A DNA stretch of 64,000 bases from Nitratidesulfovibrio sp. SRB-5 (GCF_019931275.1 NZ_JAIOTY010000004.1:58092-122091); one strand, 5' to 3'; counted from the stretch's first letter, positions 1 to 9,789 are shown. Notes: generated by a model from the sequence alone, not told the origin. A program made the numbers and translations.

Positions 1-2
1 CG

Positions 3-2012
3 GAATCGGACATCATCACCACAAGCGGTGCCTATGCGACCGAAAGATTTCGGTTGTTGCACACGAACAAATCGGAAGCGGAAAAAGAGCGGGTTCAACA
101 AGAGGCATTCGCCTGCTGGCCTTTTAGCCCGGAACTTCTGGACCTCCTTGAAGACCACATCCTTTTGTCTTCCGCAGCGCAGGAGACTCGCGACCTTATC
201 CGTATTCTTGCTCAGGTTTTCAGAAGTCGCGGCGATTTGGTTCCGGTCATCACGCCTGCAGATTTCTTTGTCGATGGGGATTCCGATGAGGTTCAGACCC
301 TTGTTGACTCGATAGCTGTCCAAGCCGGGCAAGAAAAGCTGCGGCAAATCGCCCAGCGCAACCTTGAGGCTGTTCGTGACTCCGGCGTCAACGTACCTAA
401 TGCCCGAGAGTTGGTAAGCACCATCTGGATGCGCTCGATGTCCCCAGGGAAAAATGCCGGAGGCACACCGGCAATCCTGCATCTGGATATCACCAGGGGA
501 GCGGCCATTGACGATAATTCTTTTCAAGCCGAACTGGCGCTGCTCATTGAAAACAGCGTCAATATCCATGGCGACGAAGTCCCGGGGGGGCCGCTTTGGT
601 TCGGCGTGAATGAAAACCCTCGCTCCAAGGTTCGCGCCTGTGCGAAGAACAACAAACTCTGGGATATCGGGGCCGTGCCAACAGCGGGCCAGACCGTTTA
701 CCCGGGTAAAGATGTGCAACATGTCCGGAATACCCTGCGGCACATTTTGGTTCCTGAGACCACCTCGCCGCCTTCTCGGGTCATAATTCTTGGCCCTAAT
801 TGGAAAACCGATCCCTGGAGCGATGTGGATGAGGCCGATAGACCGGCAAAATGGGATAGACCTGTGCTGCTGGTTGTTCCCGACCAGATCGAAGGCGGCC
901 CAATAGGTATCAACACCACCTTGGGAGCCTGGTTGGCCAAGCATGTTCAGAAAAGGCGCAACACCGTTCGCTTCCTGCTTCCAGCCGCTGACACACAGAG
1001 CCTCTTTTCTGATGACGAGCTTATCTATTCGGCCAGGTGCAGCTTCCTCTGCTCCCGGGAGGGATGGGGCTCGGACACAACCTATCGCGCCTTGCATCAG
1101 GATTTCGACCGCCCACTGCGAGCTTCGCTGAAATCCAGATTCAACCGGTTCGCCGTGCTGCGCAAATGGGATTTTCAGCAGCCGCAGAACTGCACTTTCG
1201 AGATCGAAAAGATAACCGAGCAAGGTGGAGATATCCCGACGGCGGTTGAGGCAAAGATTCTGTCCGATCTTTTCGACCAGACCGAATTCAAGCAGTTTGT
1301 CCTGAAACGGGCCAAGGATTCAGATTTTGTCGGCTCCATGATGGATGACCTCACCGAACCGCCGCCACCGAATGCCGGAGAAGCGATTCCCTTCCTCGGC
1401 GAAACGAAGATCTATGAATTCGTATTGGATATTGCCGCCTCTGGCGACCTTGTGCTCAATGTGAGCGGCACCTGGATCGGCCGACGTTCGGAAGACGCCA
1501 CCGATGAAGATGCCCTGCGCTATATACGTGGCAAGGCGTTCAGAACCGGCCAGGAGATGAGGCAGATTCAGCTCGGCCTTCCCGGGGCAGTAGGCGGAGG
1601 CACTGTCACTGTTCCCAATCCTCCCCCAGGTGGCACCACGCAGCCAGGAACTGGTGGACCCATCCCCCCGGCGGGTGGTGGTACTGGCACGCCATATCCT
1701 CCGACTACTTCCGGTGGAGGCGGAACCATAGGTGAGACTGGTGAACCGGGGGACACGGCCGGTACCGGCGGGGTTATTCCTCCCGAACTAATCCCGGCCA
1801 TCAAGACCAACAAAGCAGAAGAACCCGCCACCGGAATTAACCTCTCCGGCTGTTTCGAAACCTGGGGTGTACCCACAAGTCAGGCCATCGAAACGGCGAG
1901 GATTGAGTTCTCTGGACTGACGGCCCAGCAGATCAAACAGATTCTGCAGCGGATTCCGTCCACCTTCAAAGCGACCCTTGAGATTGCCTACAAAGATGGA
2001 GGGGAGCAATGA
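3..2012 (+). CDS. DUF499/BrxC-like ATPase, C-terminal part (5' end outside window)
   Basis: The frame is open from base 3 at the window edge, leaving 669 residues of a larger protein. The block WPFSPELLDLLEDHI near visible residue 39, followed by QETRDLIRILAQVF near 61, resembles the region after the AAA+ core in DUF499-type ATPases (BrxC/PglY class of BREX-related defence loci). The Walker A motif must lie upstream of the window. Residues about 535-607 (bases 1605-1790) are a Gly/Pro/Thr-rich linker to a short C-terminal domain. The stop overlaps the PglZ start by four bases (ATGA), so the two are translationally coupled. Family membership is inferred from these motifs and the neighbours. 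The expected role is a DNA-associated ATPase of a methylation-linked phage-exclusion system. Confidence 0.72.
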   Translation, partial: ESDIITTSGAYATERFRLLHTNKSEAEKERVQQEAFACWPFSPELLDLLEDHILLSSAAQETRDLIRILAQVFRSRGDLVPVITPADFFVDGDSDEVQTLVDSIAVQAGQEKLRQIAQRNLEAVRDSGVNVPNARELVSTIWMRSMSPGKNAGGTPAILHLDITRGAAIDDNSFQAELALLIENSVNIHGDEVPGGPLWFGVNENPRSKVRACAKNNKLWDIGAVPTAGQTVYPGKDVQHVRNTLRHILVPETTSPPSRVIILGPNWKTDPWSDVDEADRPAKWDRPVLLVVPDQIEGGPIGINTTLGAWLAKHVQKRRNTVRFLLPAADTQSLFSDDELIYSARCSFLCSREGWGSDTTYRALHQDFDRPLRASLKSRFNRFAVLRKWDFQQPQNCTFEIEKITEQGGDIPTAVEAKILSDLFDQTEFKQFVLKRAKDSDFVGSMMDDLTEPPPPNAGEAIPFLGETKIYEFVLDIAASGDLVLNVSGTWIGRRSEDATDEDALRYIRGKAFRTGQEMRQIQLGLPGAVGGGTVTVPNPPPGGTTQPGTGGPIPPAGGGTGTPYPPTTSGGGGTIGETGEPGDTAGTGGVIPPELIPAIKTNKAEEPATGINLSGCFETWGVPTSQAIETARIEFSGLTAQQIKQILQRIPSTFKATLEIAYKDGGEQ

Positions 2013-2959
2013 GCACGGATTGGAGCGGTATCATTCTCGACTCGGAATCTCCCCAAGACGCTTGGGCGGAGATCTTTTCTGCGCTGCAATTACTGTCGAG
2101 ATCCAGCTCGTCTCCGGTCGCGCTGCATGATGCGACCGTTATACCGGATCGCCTACTGACCGAAGCGGCATGGGAGCTGTGGGAAGCATTCCCAATGCAC
2201 GCCGAGAAAACGTCTGACAACCTTAAAGGCTGGGCAGTAGGTTCCGGAAAGGCTGTTCTGATTCTAGATGCCCTGTCGCTCCGCGAGCTGCCCATCCTCA
2301 TGGGGGCAGCAGAAGCACGAGGTATTCAACCGGTACAAGTGAAGGTCACGGGCTCTGAATGCCCCTCCACCACCGATCACTTTGCCAAAAGCCTCGGGCT
2401 TCCTTCCCGAAGCGCATTGGCCAACGACGGAAAGCCTGGCACCTTCGCTCTCTTTGGCGGCAATTGTTACACCGATGTGGTGAGCCTTCCTTTTGAAGAC
2501 TGTGCTGTCCCCCCATCGCCAAACATGGTGATTTGGCATTCATGGCTGGATGACCTGATCCACCTTCAAAACAAACTGCCGGACCAGATCGCCGGCATTG
2601 CTACCAGCACCTTGCAGAGCGATGGCTTCTGGAACTTTGTCAATCGCCTGCGCCAAGGCCGGGGTCTGATTGTCACCTCGGACCATGGCTATGCGGTCAG
2701 TAAACGCTTTTCCTCGGAGGTCGAGGACCCGGATGCCATTGAAATATTGCGGAAGACCTTCGGCGCATCTCGCAACAAGGCTGTTTCCGAGCCTTGGCAG
2801 AAGCGATTCATGCCGCCCATCGTTATGACGAATAATAACCAGCACGTGGTCATGGGCCAACGGAAGTGGAAGGTACAGGGGGGATTCCCCCATGTCTGCC
2901 ACGGCGGAATGAGCCTTCTCGAGGTTACCGTGCCCTACATGGAGTTTCCCGCGCTATGA
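2009..2959 (+). CDS. pglZ: PglZ-domain protein (BREX-type)
   Basis: A 316-residue PglZ-domain protein of the alkaline phosphatase superfamily, the hallmark of BREX and Pgl phage-exclusion systems. Visible landmarks are VLILDALSLRE at about residue 82 (N-terminal metal-binding Asp of the fold), VTSDHGYA at about 222 (metal-binding Asp-His) and HGGMSLLEVTVPY near the end, the C-terminal HGG-x-S signature of PglZ domains. It is much shorter than the 800-residue PglZ of type 1 BREX and is nearly a bare domain. The ATG overlaps the previous stop and is preceded by a GGAGGGG ribosome-binding site. Its own stop overlaps the methylase start (ATGA). PglZ proteins are reported to be needed for defence; the exact reaction here cannot be read from sequence. 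Confidence 0.82.
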   Translation: MSTDWSGIILDSESPQDAWAEIFSALQLLSRSSSSPVALHDATVIPDRLLTEAAWELWEAFPMHAEKTSDNLKGWAVGSGKAVLILDALSLRELPILMGAAEARGIQPVQVKVTGSECPSTTDHFAKSLGLPSRSALANDGKPGTFALFGGNCYTDVVSLPFEDCAVPPSPNMVIWHSWLDDLIHLQNKLPDQIAGIATSTLQSDGFWNFVNRLRQGRGLIVTSDHGYAVSKRFSSEVEDPDAIEILRKTFGASRNKAVSEPWQKRFMPPIVMTNNNQHVVMGQRKWKVQGGFPHVCHGGMSLLEVTVPYMEFPAL

Positions 2960-5900
2960 GCGATCAGAATCCAAAACAAGTCGATCTTTGGGGTAATGCG
3001 GTTGAGAAGAGCGCAGCAGCCCCCAAGAAAAATGGACGAAAGTCAAAAGCCGACAAACAAACAGGGCTGCTCCCCGACAAGCTCGGCAAGGCGGTCAAAT
3101 TGCCGGTGCCGGATTTCTCCGATCCGAATCGCAAGCCCACCTGCCTGGAGGCAGACTTTCCCATCGCGCAGATCAATGCTCTCTCCAATCTGGAAGGCAA
3201 CGCGGGCAAGCCCATCTATCAGATGTCCAAATGGTGGGCGCGGCGGCGTTCCAGTGTTTTTCGCTCCATGCTGATTGCGGCGGCGACCGAGGCTCCGGCC
3301 GACCCCAACGAGGCATCTAAACTTGTCTGGGACCATTACTACTGCAACCACCAGAAGGCAGGCTCCTTCAAGAATCTGAAGGTGCTGGATTGCTTCATGG
3401 GCGGCGGCACCACTCTGGTGGAGGGCTCACGCCTCGGCATGCAGATGACCGGTGTAGATATCAACCCGGTGGCCTGGTTCGTCGTCAAGAACGAACTGGC
3501 CTGCAGCGATCCGGAACAGGTCAAGGCCCTTTTTGAAGAGATCGAACGCCAGGTTAAACCCCAGATTCAGCCGTTCTATACAACCACCTGCCCGCGAGGC
3601 CACCAGGGGCGGTGGATTGACGTGGAAACCGGTGAAGCAGTCAGCCTCGATCCCATCGAGCTGCCTCCCGACCAGCGTTCCCGGTACCGCTGGGAAGGGC
3701 CGGAGGTCATCTATACCTTCTGGGCCAAACATGGACCCTGCCAAGCCAAGGGCTGCGGCCATCGCACTCCGATTTTTCGCACACCGGTCATTGCCGAGAA
3801 AAAGCTCTCAACGGGTTACGCCGAGCTAACCTGCCCCGGCTGCGGCACGCTGTTTCATGCCGAACTGGGCGAGACTCGCATGGCCCCTGGTGCGGAGCGG
3901 ATCATCGTGGAAGGCGACACCCCGTTCACCGAACTTACCCAGGATTTCGCCCGCCTGCTGAACGACTACGACAAGGGCAACGCCAACGACACCTGGGAAC
4001 GGGCGTTGGCCTTGAAGGCGGCGACAGCGCAGGAACCAGGACTCCATTGCCCCCATTGCAGCACCTTTGCCGGGAAACGTCTGGCCGATGTCTTTGACCG
4101 TCATGCCCAGCCAGATCTCCGCGCTACCCCGCGCAAAAAAAAAGACTTCGCCCTCAAAAGCAAACCGGTACAGATGTACCTGCTCATACATCCCGAATGG
4201 ATGAAGGGGGCATCGGGGTTTGTCGGCGAAGAGGAACTGGGCGGCTGGGCCGGTGCGCCTGCTGAAGCAACCTCGGATTGGTATGAAAAGCGGATGGAAC
4301 ATCTGCGCGTGATCGAGGTGCGCGGCAAATCCCTTCCCGACATAGTCACCTTGGCCGATGGGGCGGTGATCGAAACCGGTCAGGGAACCGTGCCGCGCCG
4401 AGCACATTTCACCTGTGCCGCCTGTGGCCGTGAAGGCAACATTCTTGAAACGGTGCGTCCCACAGAACACACTGCCCCGGTGGCAGCCTACACACTGCAA
4501 TGCCATTGTCCGCAATGTGAGGCCGAGGGCTATACCTACGGGGGGCGTTATTTCAAAGCACCTGATGGATATGACATAAGACGTATAATCGAAACGGAAA
4601 AAGAATGGAGTAGACGCTCAGATAGCGATTTAGCTGAATACTGGCCAAAATCAGAATTGTGGGTTTCATACATGACTCACAAACTGAATGGCGGTATCCC
4701 GAATTGGGGATACACACATTGGTGGAAGATGTTTAATCCTCGCCAGTTGTTGGTCCACACCCATCTTCTCAAGGCTATTACAGAAGCGCCAGAAGACGCT
4801 TGGCCGCTGGATGTTAGGGAACAAGCGCTTGGGGCTTTTCAGCAATATCTACGTAATCAGAACATGTTCTGTTTCTGGGATACCGGTTACGACAAATTGG
4901 TTCCCATGATGTCTAACGCAAATTTCCATCCAAAGGCATTGGTGGTTGAAAATTGTGTTTTTCATAAAAGAGGAAGGGGAAACGTTGAATCCAACCAAGA
5001 CACGGTTATTTCAGGGCTTGAGTGGGCAAATAACCCTTGGGAATGTCTGTTGTTGCCCGAGACCGAAAAGGCGAAAGGTCAACGCCTTGAGTTAGGAGAT
5101 CCGCTTATTCCCGGAAACGAGCCCTATTGCGGTTCATCCACGGACTTGTCGATGTTGGGCAACGAGCCGTTCGATCTGGTGATCACCGATCCACCGTTCG
5201 GAAACAACCTCTTCTACGCCGACCTTTCTGATTTCTTTTATGTCTGGCTTCGTCTGCCCCTTCGTAATTGGTATGCAGGATTGCCAGAAGCGGCCTACTT
5301 CGAACCGGAGCGCACCCCCCACAGCATGGAGGCGGTGGACAACTCGGTAGAGCATCCAGACGACCGGGAAGGCTACGAGAAAGAGCCTTTCATCGAATCG
5401 AAGCATCTGTCTCGCATTCAGGAACTCACTGGCGACGCTGCCCTGGCGGAGAAGGACCCGAATCCGCTCTATCGACCGCAACCCTCCAGTGATTTCTACA
5501 GCCAGACCCTGTCAGCCGTCTGGGCCGAGGCAGGCCGTCGCCTTAAAGATGGCGGCATCATGGCCTTTACCTTCCACCATAACGAGGATCAGGCCTGGAT
5601 CGATATCCTTAAGGCCCTCTTCGACGCGGGCTATGTGCTGGTGGCGACCTATCCCATCCGCAGCGACGAGACCAAGGGCGATTCCGGAGCCTTTGGCAGC
5701 CGTAAGATCGAATACGACATCATCCACGTTTGTCGTAAACGCCTTGCTGCGCCCGAGGCGGTCAGCTGGGCGCGGATGCGCCGCTGGGTAAAAGAGGAGA
5801 CGGTTCGGCTGAAGGATCTCCTTGAGCACACCCACGGCAAGACCTTGCCCGAATCCGACCTGCGGGTGATCCTGCGCGGCAAATCCCTTGAATTCTACTC

Positions 5901-6522
5901 CCGTCATTACGGCCAGGTGTTCACCGGTGACGGCCAGGTGCTGGACGTGCGCGACGCCCTACTCGGCATCAACCAACTCCTCGACGACCTTCTGGAAGAC
6001 ACGACCCAGACCGGCGGACTGCGACCGCCAGATAGCGCCGAACCGGCCAGCCGTCTCTACCTCCGCTTATTCAAAAAATGCACAGAAATGGCGCGTGACG
6101 AGCTCCACAAAACCTTGCGCGGCACCGGCATCGCCCAGGGGGATTTGGAAGCCAGGGGGTGGATCAGAGTCGTCGGCCGAGAAATTCATGTCGTCCCTGT
6201 GAATGAAAGGATGGCCTATTTTACCGAACGGGGACGCAATCGCAAGGTCATCAAAACCGACCTTGATCAAGCCCATTTTCTTATCGGGGCGGCCTATCCC
6301 AACTCGGGGCTGAGGATCGATGCGGAACTGAATAATCCAAACTTCCGCATCAAGAAATCGGTGGATGAAATCCTGAAATGGTATGCGGAGGTGGATAAGA
6401 ACTCTGCCAACCGTATGGCGGCGCGGACAGCGGCCCAACTGGTCGAGCATTGGCGGAACCGCAAGGATCGGCCCCAAGCTGTTCAGCGGACGCTCTTTGA
6501 TCTGCTGGAGGAGAACGATTGA
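2956..6522 (+). CDS. DUF1156 adenine-specific DNA methyltransferase (PglX-type)
   Basis: An 1188-residue N6-adenine methylase of the DUF1156/COG1743 family, the methylase type of BREX type 3 loci. The N-terminal DUF1156 block (residues 55-110) contains SKWWARRRSSVFR. The SAM-binding motif VLDCFMGGGTT is at about 142 and the catalytic motif TDPPFGNN at about 743. Between them lies a large insertion with several CxxC zinc-ribbon pairs (CPRGH, CPGCG, CPHCS, CAACG, CPQCE). ATG 2956 is chosen over an upstream in-frame start because it overlaps the PglZ stop. Bases about 4555-5120 are clearly AT-richer than the rest of the gene (about 40 percent GC by hand count on sample lines against 55 percent or more) and use different codons, suggesting a transferred segment just before the catalytic motif. 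Likely role: host DNA modification for self/non-self marking. Confidence 0.85.
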   Translation: MSDQNPKQVDLWGNAVEKSAAAPKKNGRKSKADKQTGLLPDKLGKAVKLPVPDFSDPNRKPTCLEADFPIAQINALSNLEGNAGKPIYQMSKWWARRRSSVFRSMLIAAATEAPADPNEASKLVWDHYYCNHQKAGSFKNLKVLDCFMGGGTTLVEGSRLGMQMTGVDINPVAWFVVKNELACSDPEQVKALFEEIERQVKPQIQPFYTTTCPRGHQGRWIDVETGEAVSLDPIELPPDQRSRYRWEGPEVIYTFWAKHGPCQAKGCGHRTPIFRTPVIAEKKLSTGYAELTCPGCGTLFHAELGETRMAPGAERIIVEGDTPFTELTQDFARLLNDYDKGNANDTWERALALKAATAQEPGLHCPHCSTFAGKRLADVFDRHAQPDLRATPRKKKDFALKSKPVQMYLLIHPEWMKGASGFVGEEELGGWAGAPAEATSDWYEKRMEHLRVIEVRGKSLPDIVTLADGAVIETGQGTVPRRAHFTCAACGREGNILETVRPTEHTAPVAAYTLQCHCPQCEAEGYTYGGRYFKAPDGYDIRRIIETEKEWSRRSDSDLAEYWPKSELWVSYMTHKLNGGIPNWGYTHWWKMFNPRQLLVHTHLLKAITEAPEDAWPLDVREQALGAFQQYLRNQNMFCFWDTGYDKLVPMMSNANFHPKALVVENCVFHKRGRGNVESNQDTVISGLEWANNPWECLLLPETEKAKGQRLELGDPLIPGNEPYCGSSTDLSMLGNEPFDLVITDPPFGNNLFYADLSDFFYVWLRLPLRNWYAGLPEAAYFEPERTPHSMEAVDNSVEHPDDREGYEKEPFIESKHLSRIQELTGDAALAEKDPNPLYRPQPSSDFYSQTLSAVWAEAGRRLKDGGIMAFTFHHNEDQAWIDILKALFDAGYVLVATYPIRSDETKGDSGAFGSRKIEYDIIHVCRKRLAAPEAVSWARMRRWVKEETVRLKDLLEHTHGKTLPESDLRVILRGKSLEFYSRHYGQVFTGDGQVLDVRDALLGINQLLDDLLEDTTQTGGLRPPDSAEPASRLYLRLFKKCTEMARDELHKTLRGTGIAQGDLEARGWIRVVGREIHVVPVNERMAYFTERGRNRKVIKTDLDQAHFLIGAAYPNSGLRIDAELNNPNFRIKKSVDEILKWYAEVDKNSANRMAARTAAQLVEHWRNRKDRPQAVQRTLFDLLEEND

Positions 6523-7022
6523 TGGACACCATTACCAATACCGTCTGGCAACGCAAAGGGTCCTGCGTCATCTTCGACCAGAAGAGCCTCGGCCCGTTCA
6601 TCTCCGAAGGCGCGGTGATCTCCCTGCGACAGGCTCTCTCCTGGTCCAAGGGGCTACCCGCCGAGCCGCCTGTCCCGGGCCGAACCATCCTTATCTCCGG
6701 GCTGGAGACGATCATCGAAACCATGGATCCGCAGGGAACCGAAGACTTTCTGTGCCGCCGGATACGTCCGTTGCTGATCCATCTTCAGAACCGCTGGACC
6801 GATTGCGGTGTGGTGTTCGGGTTCACATCCCACCACAAGACCTTTGAAGAAACTTCGCTGGAAGAGGAGGTTTTGTTTCGTCGTCGCGACCGCAAGCAGG
6901 TGCGACTGTCCGAAGGGCTCTGGGATGGCAGCGCCACAGTCAATATGAAACGGGTTATTCGAGAAGGCGATAATTCAGGAGAAGAGGTCATAGTTGGCTA
7001 CTATGTCGCACGCATATCATGA
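6522..7022 (+). CDS. small uncharacterised component of the PglZ/DUF1156 operon
   Basis: A 166-residue protein I do not recognise. ATG 6522 overlaps the methylase stop (TGATG), and its own 3' end overlaps the helicase start by about 20 bases, so it is clearly part of the operon. The centre has a hydrophobic strand (TILISGLETII, residues about 49-59), a helix, then GVVFGFTSHH at about 95. This is arranged like the Walker B half of a P-loop domain, but no GxxxxGK motif is present. The C-terminal third is charged (RRRDRKQVRL). By position it could stand in for the small BrxF ATPase of BREX type 3, but the visible sequence does not show BrxF's P-loop, so this is only a positional suggestion. Confidence 0.7.
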   Translation: MDTITNTVWQRKGSCVIFDQKSLGPFISEGAVISLRQALSWSKGLPAEPPVPGRTILISGLETIIETMDPQGTEDFLCRRIRPLLIHLQNRWTDCGVVFGFTSHHKTFEETSLEEEVLFRRRDRKQVRLSEGLWDGSATVNMKRVIREGDNSGEEVIVGYYVARIS

Positions 7023-9789
7023 GATACGCCCCGGCCTGAAGATCAACCACCCGGAGCTGGGGGATGGCGTCGTCGTCGGTCGAGAGCCGACGGGGTACAT
7101 CACGGTCTTCTTTCGCGCTCATGGGGAGCGGCAGGTACCTGCCGACTCGTTACGGACAGCGACCGACCGGTTCGATCAGATCGTCCAAAGCATGATTCCG
7201 GCAACACCGGAACGGCTTGAACAGCTCTGGTTGGCAGTGGAAGCCGAAGAACTACCGCTGATGGAAAGCGCCGCGACCTTGACTTCTGCAAAGGTAGACT
7301 TGTTGCCGCACCAGGTGGTGCTGGTCCACCGTGTGGCCAATGCCCGCCCCAAACGCTTCCTGGTAGCCGACGAGGTTGGCCTGGGTAAAACTATCGAGGC
7401 CGCGCTCATCCTTCGTGAGCTGGCTTCCCGGGGTGAGCTGAGCCGGGCCATCATGATCGTCCCCGCCGGGCTGGTGGACAACTGGCGCAGGGAACTGAAT
7501 GAAGTTTTCAATCTCGACTTTGAGGTGTTCGGCAGCGAGGGGGATGTTACCGACCGCAAAACCAACGCCTTTGCCAAACACAATCGCCTGATCGTCTCGG
7601 TCGACACGCTCAAGCGCCCCGCGCGAGTGAAGAAGCTTCTCGCTGCACCGCCCTGGGATCTGGTGGTCTTCGACGAAGCCCATCATCTGAGCGTTTATCG
7701 CTACGGCAACAAGGTCAAGAAGACCGAAAATTTCAAACTTGCCGAAGCGATTCGTGACCACTGCCGGGACCTCATTCTCCTGTCGGCAACGCCGCACCAG
7801 GGCGACCATTTCCGATTCTGGATGCTGATCAGGCTGTTAAGCCCCGAGCTATTTGAGAGCGATCGGGACATGGTCACAAACAGGCACCGTCTCAATGCGG
7901 TCGTCATTCGCCGCACCAAGGCGGATGCCTGTGCCCAGGATGGTAGCCCGCTGTTTGTCCGCCGCATGGTTCATACTGAGGGGTTTGAGTTGTCGGAGCG
8001 GGAAAAGGAGTTCTACAACGCGCTCCTGGATTATCTACGGGATGGCTACAACCTGGCAGCTCAGCAAGGCAACAAAGGCCGGGCGCTGGGTTTTGTGATG
8101 ACGGTGTTTCAGAAAATCGCCGCCAGTAGCTTTGCTGCTATCCGCTCGACCCTTCAGCGACGGTTGCTGATGTTGACCATTCAGGAAGGAATTGAGCGTG
8201 ACGAATTGCTGGATGTAGATGGCCGGAACAGGGTCTTCGAGGATGCCCGACAGATCATTCACGACATCTACTCCATCCCGTATGACGCCGTGGGCAACGC
8301 CCAGACCGATCAGATCTTCGCGGACGCAAAATATCAGCTGTTGAAAAAGCGAAACGAAGCGCTCTCCTTTGCCTCGACAGCTGAAAGCTATTCTGATTCT
8401 GAATGTGAAGCCGGTGCCGGAGAGGAATCGGCCGCCATGCTGGTCGTGGTTGCGCTGCCGGAAGAACGGCAACGGATACTCGATCTTCTTACCGAGTTCC
8501 CGGACGGCATCGAGTCAAAGACCGCAATGCTCGTTCATGCCCTGCGCCAGATCTGGCAGCAGAACCCCGATGAAAAAGTCGTTATCTTCGCCACCTACTT
8601 GGGCACGGTCGAGGCCATCAAGAAGCAACTGGATGAAGTTTTTCCCAGTGCGGGTGTCGATGTCCTCAAAGGCGGAGATCACGGAGCGAAAACAGCCGTC
8701 CAAAAGAGATTCCGTAGGAAGGATGGACCCAAGGTTCTCGTCTGCACCGCTGCCGGTCGTGAAGGCATCAATCTCCAGTTTGCCCGTATCCTCTTCAACT
8801 ACGACCTGCCCTGGAATCCCATGGATCTCGAGCAGCGCATAGGCCGCATCCACCGCTATGGGCAGGAATCAACCGCGCAGGTTTACAACCTCGTGGCAGC
8901 AGACACCATTGAAGGCCAGATCTATCTGCTGCTTGAGGAAAAGCTGAACGACATCGCCAGAACCCTGGGTAAAGTGGATGAACAGGGGCAGGTCGCCGAG
9001 GATTTACGGATTCAGGTGTTGGGCCAGCTCAGCAGTACCTTGAGTTATGACCGGCTCTATCAAGATGCCATTGGCGATCCAACCCTGAAGCGAACCCGTC
9101 AGGAGCTGGAAGTTGCCATGAGCAATGCCAATTTGGCACGTCAGGTTGTCTTTGAGCTCTTCCAGGAGCTCGACCAGTTCAATCTTGGCGACTACCAGAA
9201 GTTCGACGACGAAGGGCGAGGAATGCAGCGCCTTGTCAATTTCATTGCACGGTCGGCCCGACTCGCCGGGTGGAATTTCAAAAAAGAGGTCGATGGCAGG
9301 TGGGCTCTGATCAGAGATGGTGAGCCGAACATGGTGTTCACGACAGAGCGTAACGATGCTCTTCAGGAAGAAACTCTTCAGCTTGTCGGTTTGGAGCATC
9401 CGGTCGTCAATCAGTTCATGCGCAAATATTCAGCCGCCGATGCAGGACCTCGGGCCTTGGCCGGGAAGGTAATCGGGATAGCAGGTGAGGGCCTGCTTAC
9501 CCTCTGGAAAATCAGCACCCACGGCAAAGACGGCCAAGCCAGCCACCATGTCGTCAGAATTGGAATGAATGCGGAGGGCGACCGAGCACCATGGCTTGAG
9601 CGTTTGGACGACAAAATTTTGGGAATGCAATCACCATCAATACCTGCCGAGCAATGGCAGACTCTCGCGGCCAACAAAAAGGTCCGCCTGCAGGAACTGC
9701 TGCATCGCGAGCTGAGTTATTCGGGAATTATTGATGAAGGGATGTCGTATTCTGCCACGCTACTGGCCATCATGGGGATAGAGAATTAG
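7003..9789 (+). CDS. SNF2-family helicase (BrxHII-type)
   Basis: A 928-residue superfamily 2 helicase/translocase of the SNF2 (COG0553) group found in BREX type 3 and DISARM-like loci. Motifs run in order: Walker A EVGLGKTIEA at about 124, Walker B FDEAHHL at about 223, motif III LLSATPHQGD at about 260, motif V GREGINLQ at about 585 and motif VI QRIGRIHRYGQ at about 611. A C-terminal region of roughly 280 residues follows. The N-terminal 90 residues look like a small beta-rich domain (GDGVVVGREPTGYITVFF). ATG 7003 is preferred to an in-frame TTG nine bases upstream. It overlaps the small gene before it. This is the last gene of the operon. Expected role: DNA translocation during recognition or restriction of invading DNA. 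Confidence 0.87.
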   Translation: MSHAYHEIRPGLKINHPELGDGVVVGREPTGYITVFFRAHGERQVPADSLRTATDRFDQIVQSMIPATPERLEQLWLAVEAEELPLMESAATLTSAKVDLLPHQVVLVHRVANARPKRFLVADEVGLGKTIEAALILRELASRGELSRAIMIVPAGLVDNWRRELNEVFNLDFEVFGSEGDVTDRKTNAFAKHNRLIVSVDTLKRPARVKKLLAAPPWDLVVFDEAHHLSVYRYGNKVKKTENFKLAEAIRDHCRDLILLSATPHQGDHFRFWMLIRLLSPELFESDRDMVTNRHRLNAVVIRRTKADACAQDGSPLFVRRMVHTEGFELSEREKEFYNALLDYLRDGYNLAAQQGNKGRALGFVMTVFQKIAASSFAAIRSTLQRRLLMLTIQEGIERDELLDVDGRNRVFEDARQIIHDIYSIPYDAVGNAQTDQIFADAKYQLLKKRNEALSFASTAESYSDSECEAGAGEESAAMLVVVALPEERQRILDLLTEFPDGIESKTAMLVHALRQIWQQNPDEKVVIFATYLGTVEAIKKQLDEVFPSAGVDVLKGGDHGAKTAVQKRFRRKDGPKVLVCTAAGREGINLQFARILFNYDLPWNPMDLEQRIGRIHRYGQESTAQVYNLVAADTIEGQIYLLLEEKLNDIARTLGKVDEQGQVAEDLRIQVLGQLSSTLSYDRLYQDAIGDPTLKRTRQELEVAMSNANLARQVVFELFQELDQFNLGDYQKFDDEGRGMQRLVNFIARSARLAGWNFKKEVDGRWALIRDGEPNMVFTTERNDALQEETLQLVGLEHPVVNQFMRKYSAADAGPRALAGKVIGIAGEGLLTLWKISTHGKDGQASHHVVRIGMNAEGDRAPWLERLDDKILGMQSPSIPAEQWQTLAANKKVRLQELLHRELSYSGIIDEGMSYSATLLAIMGIEN

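Noticed and set aside
1568..1876. Pro/Val-rich minus-strand frame
   Set aside because: Complement of the Gly/Pro linker of the DUF499 protein, not an independent gene.
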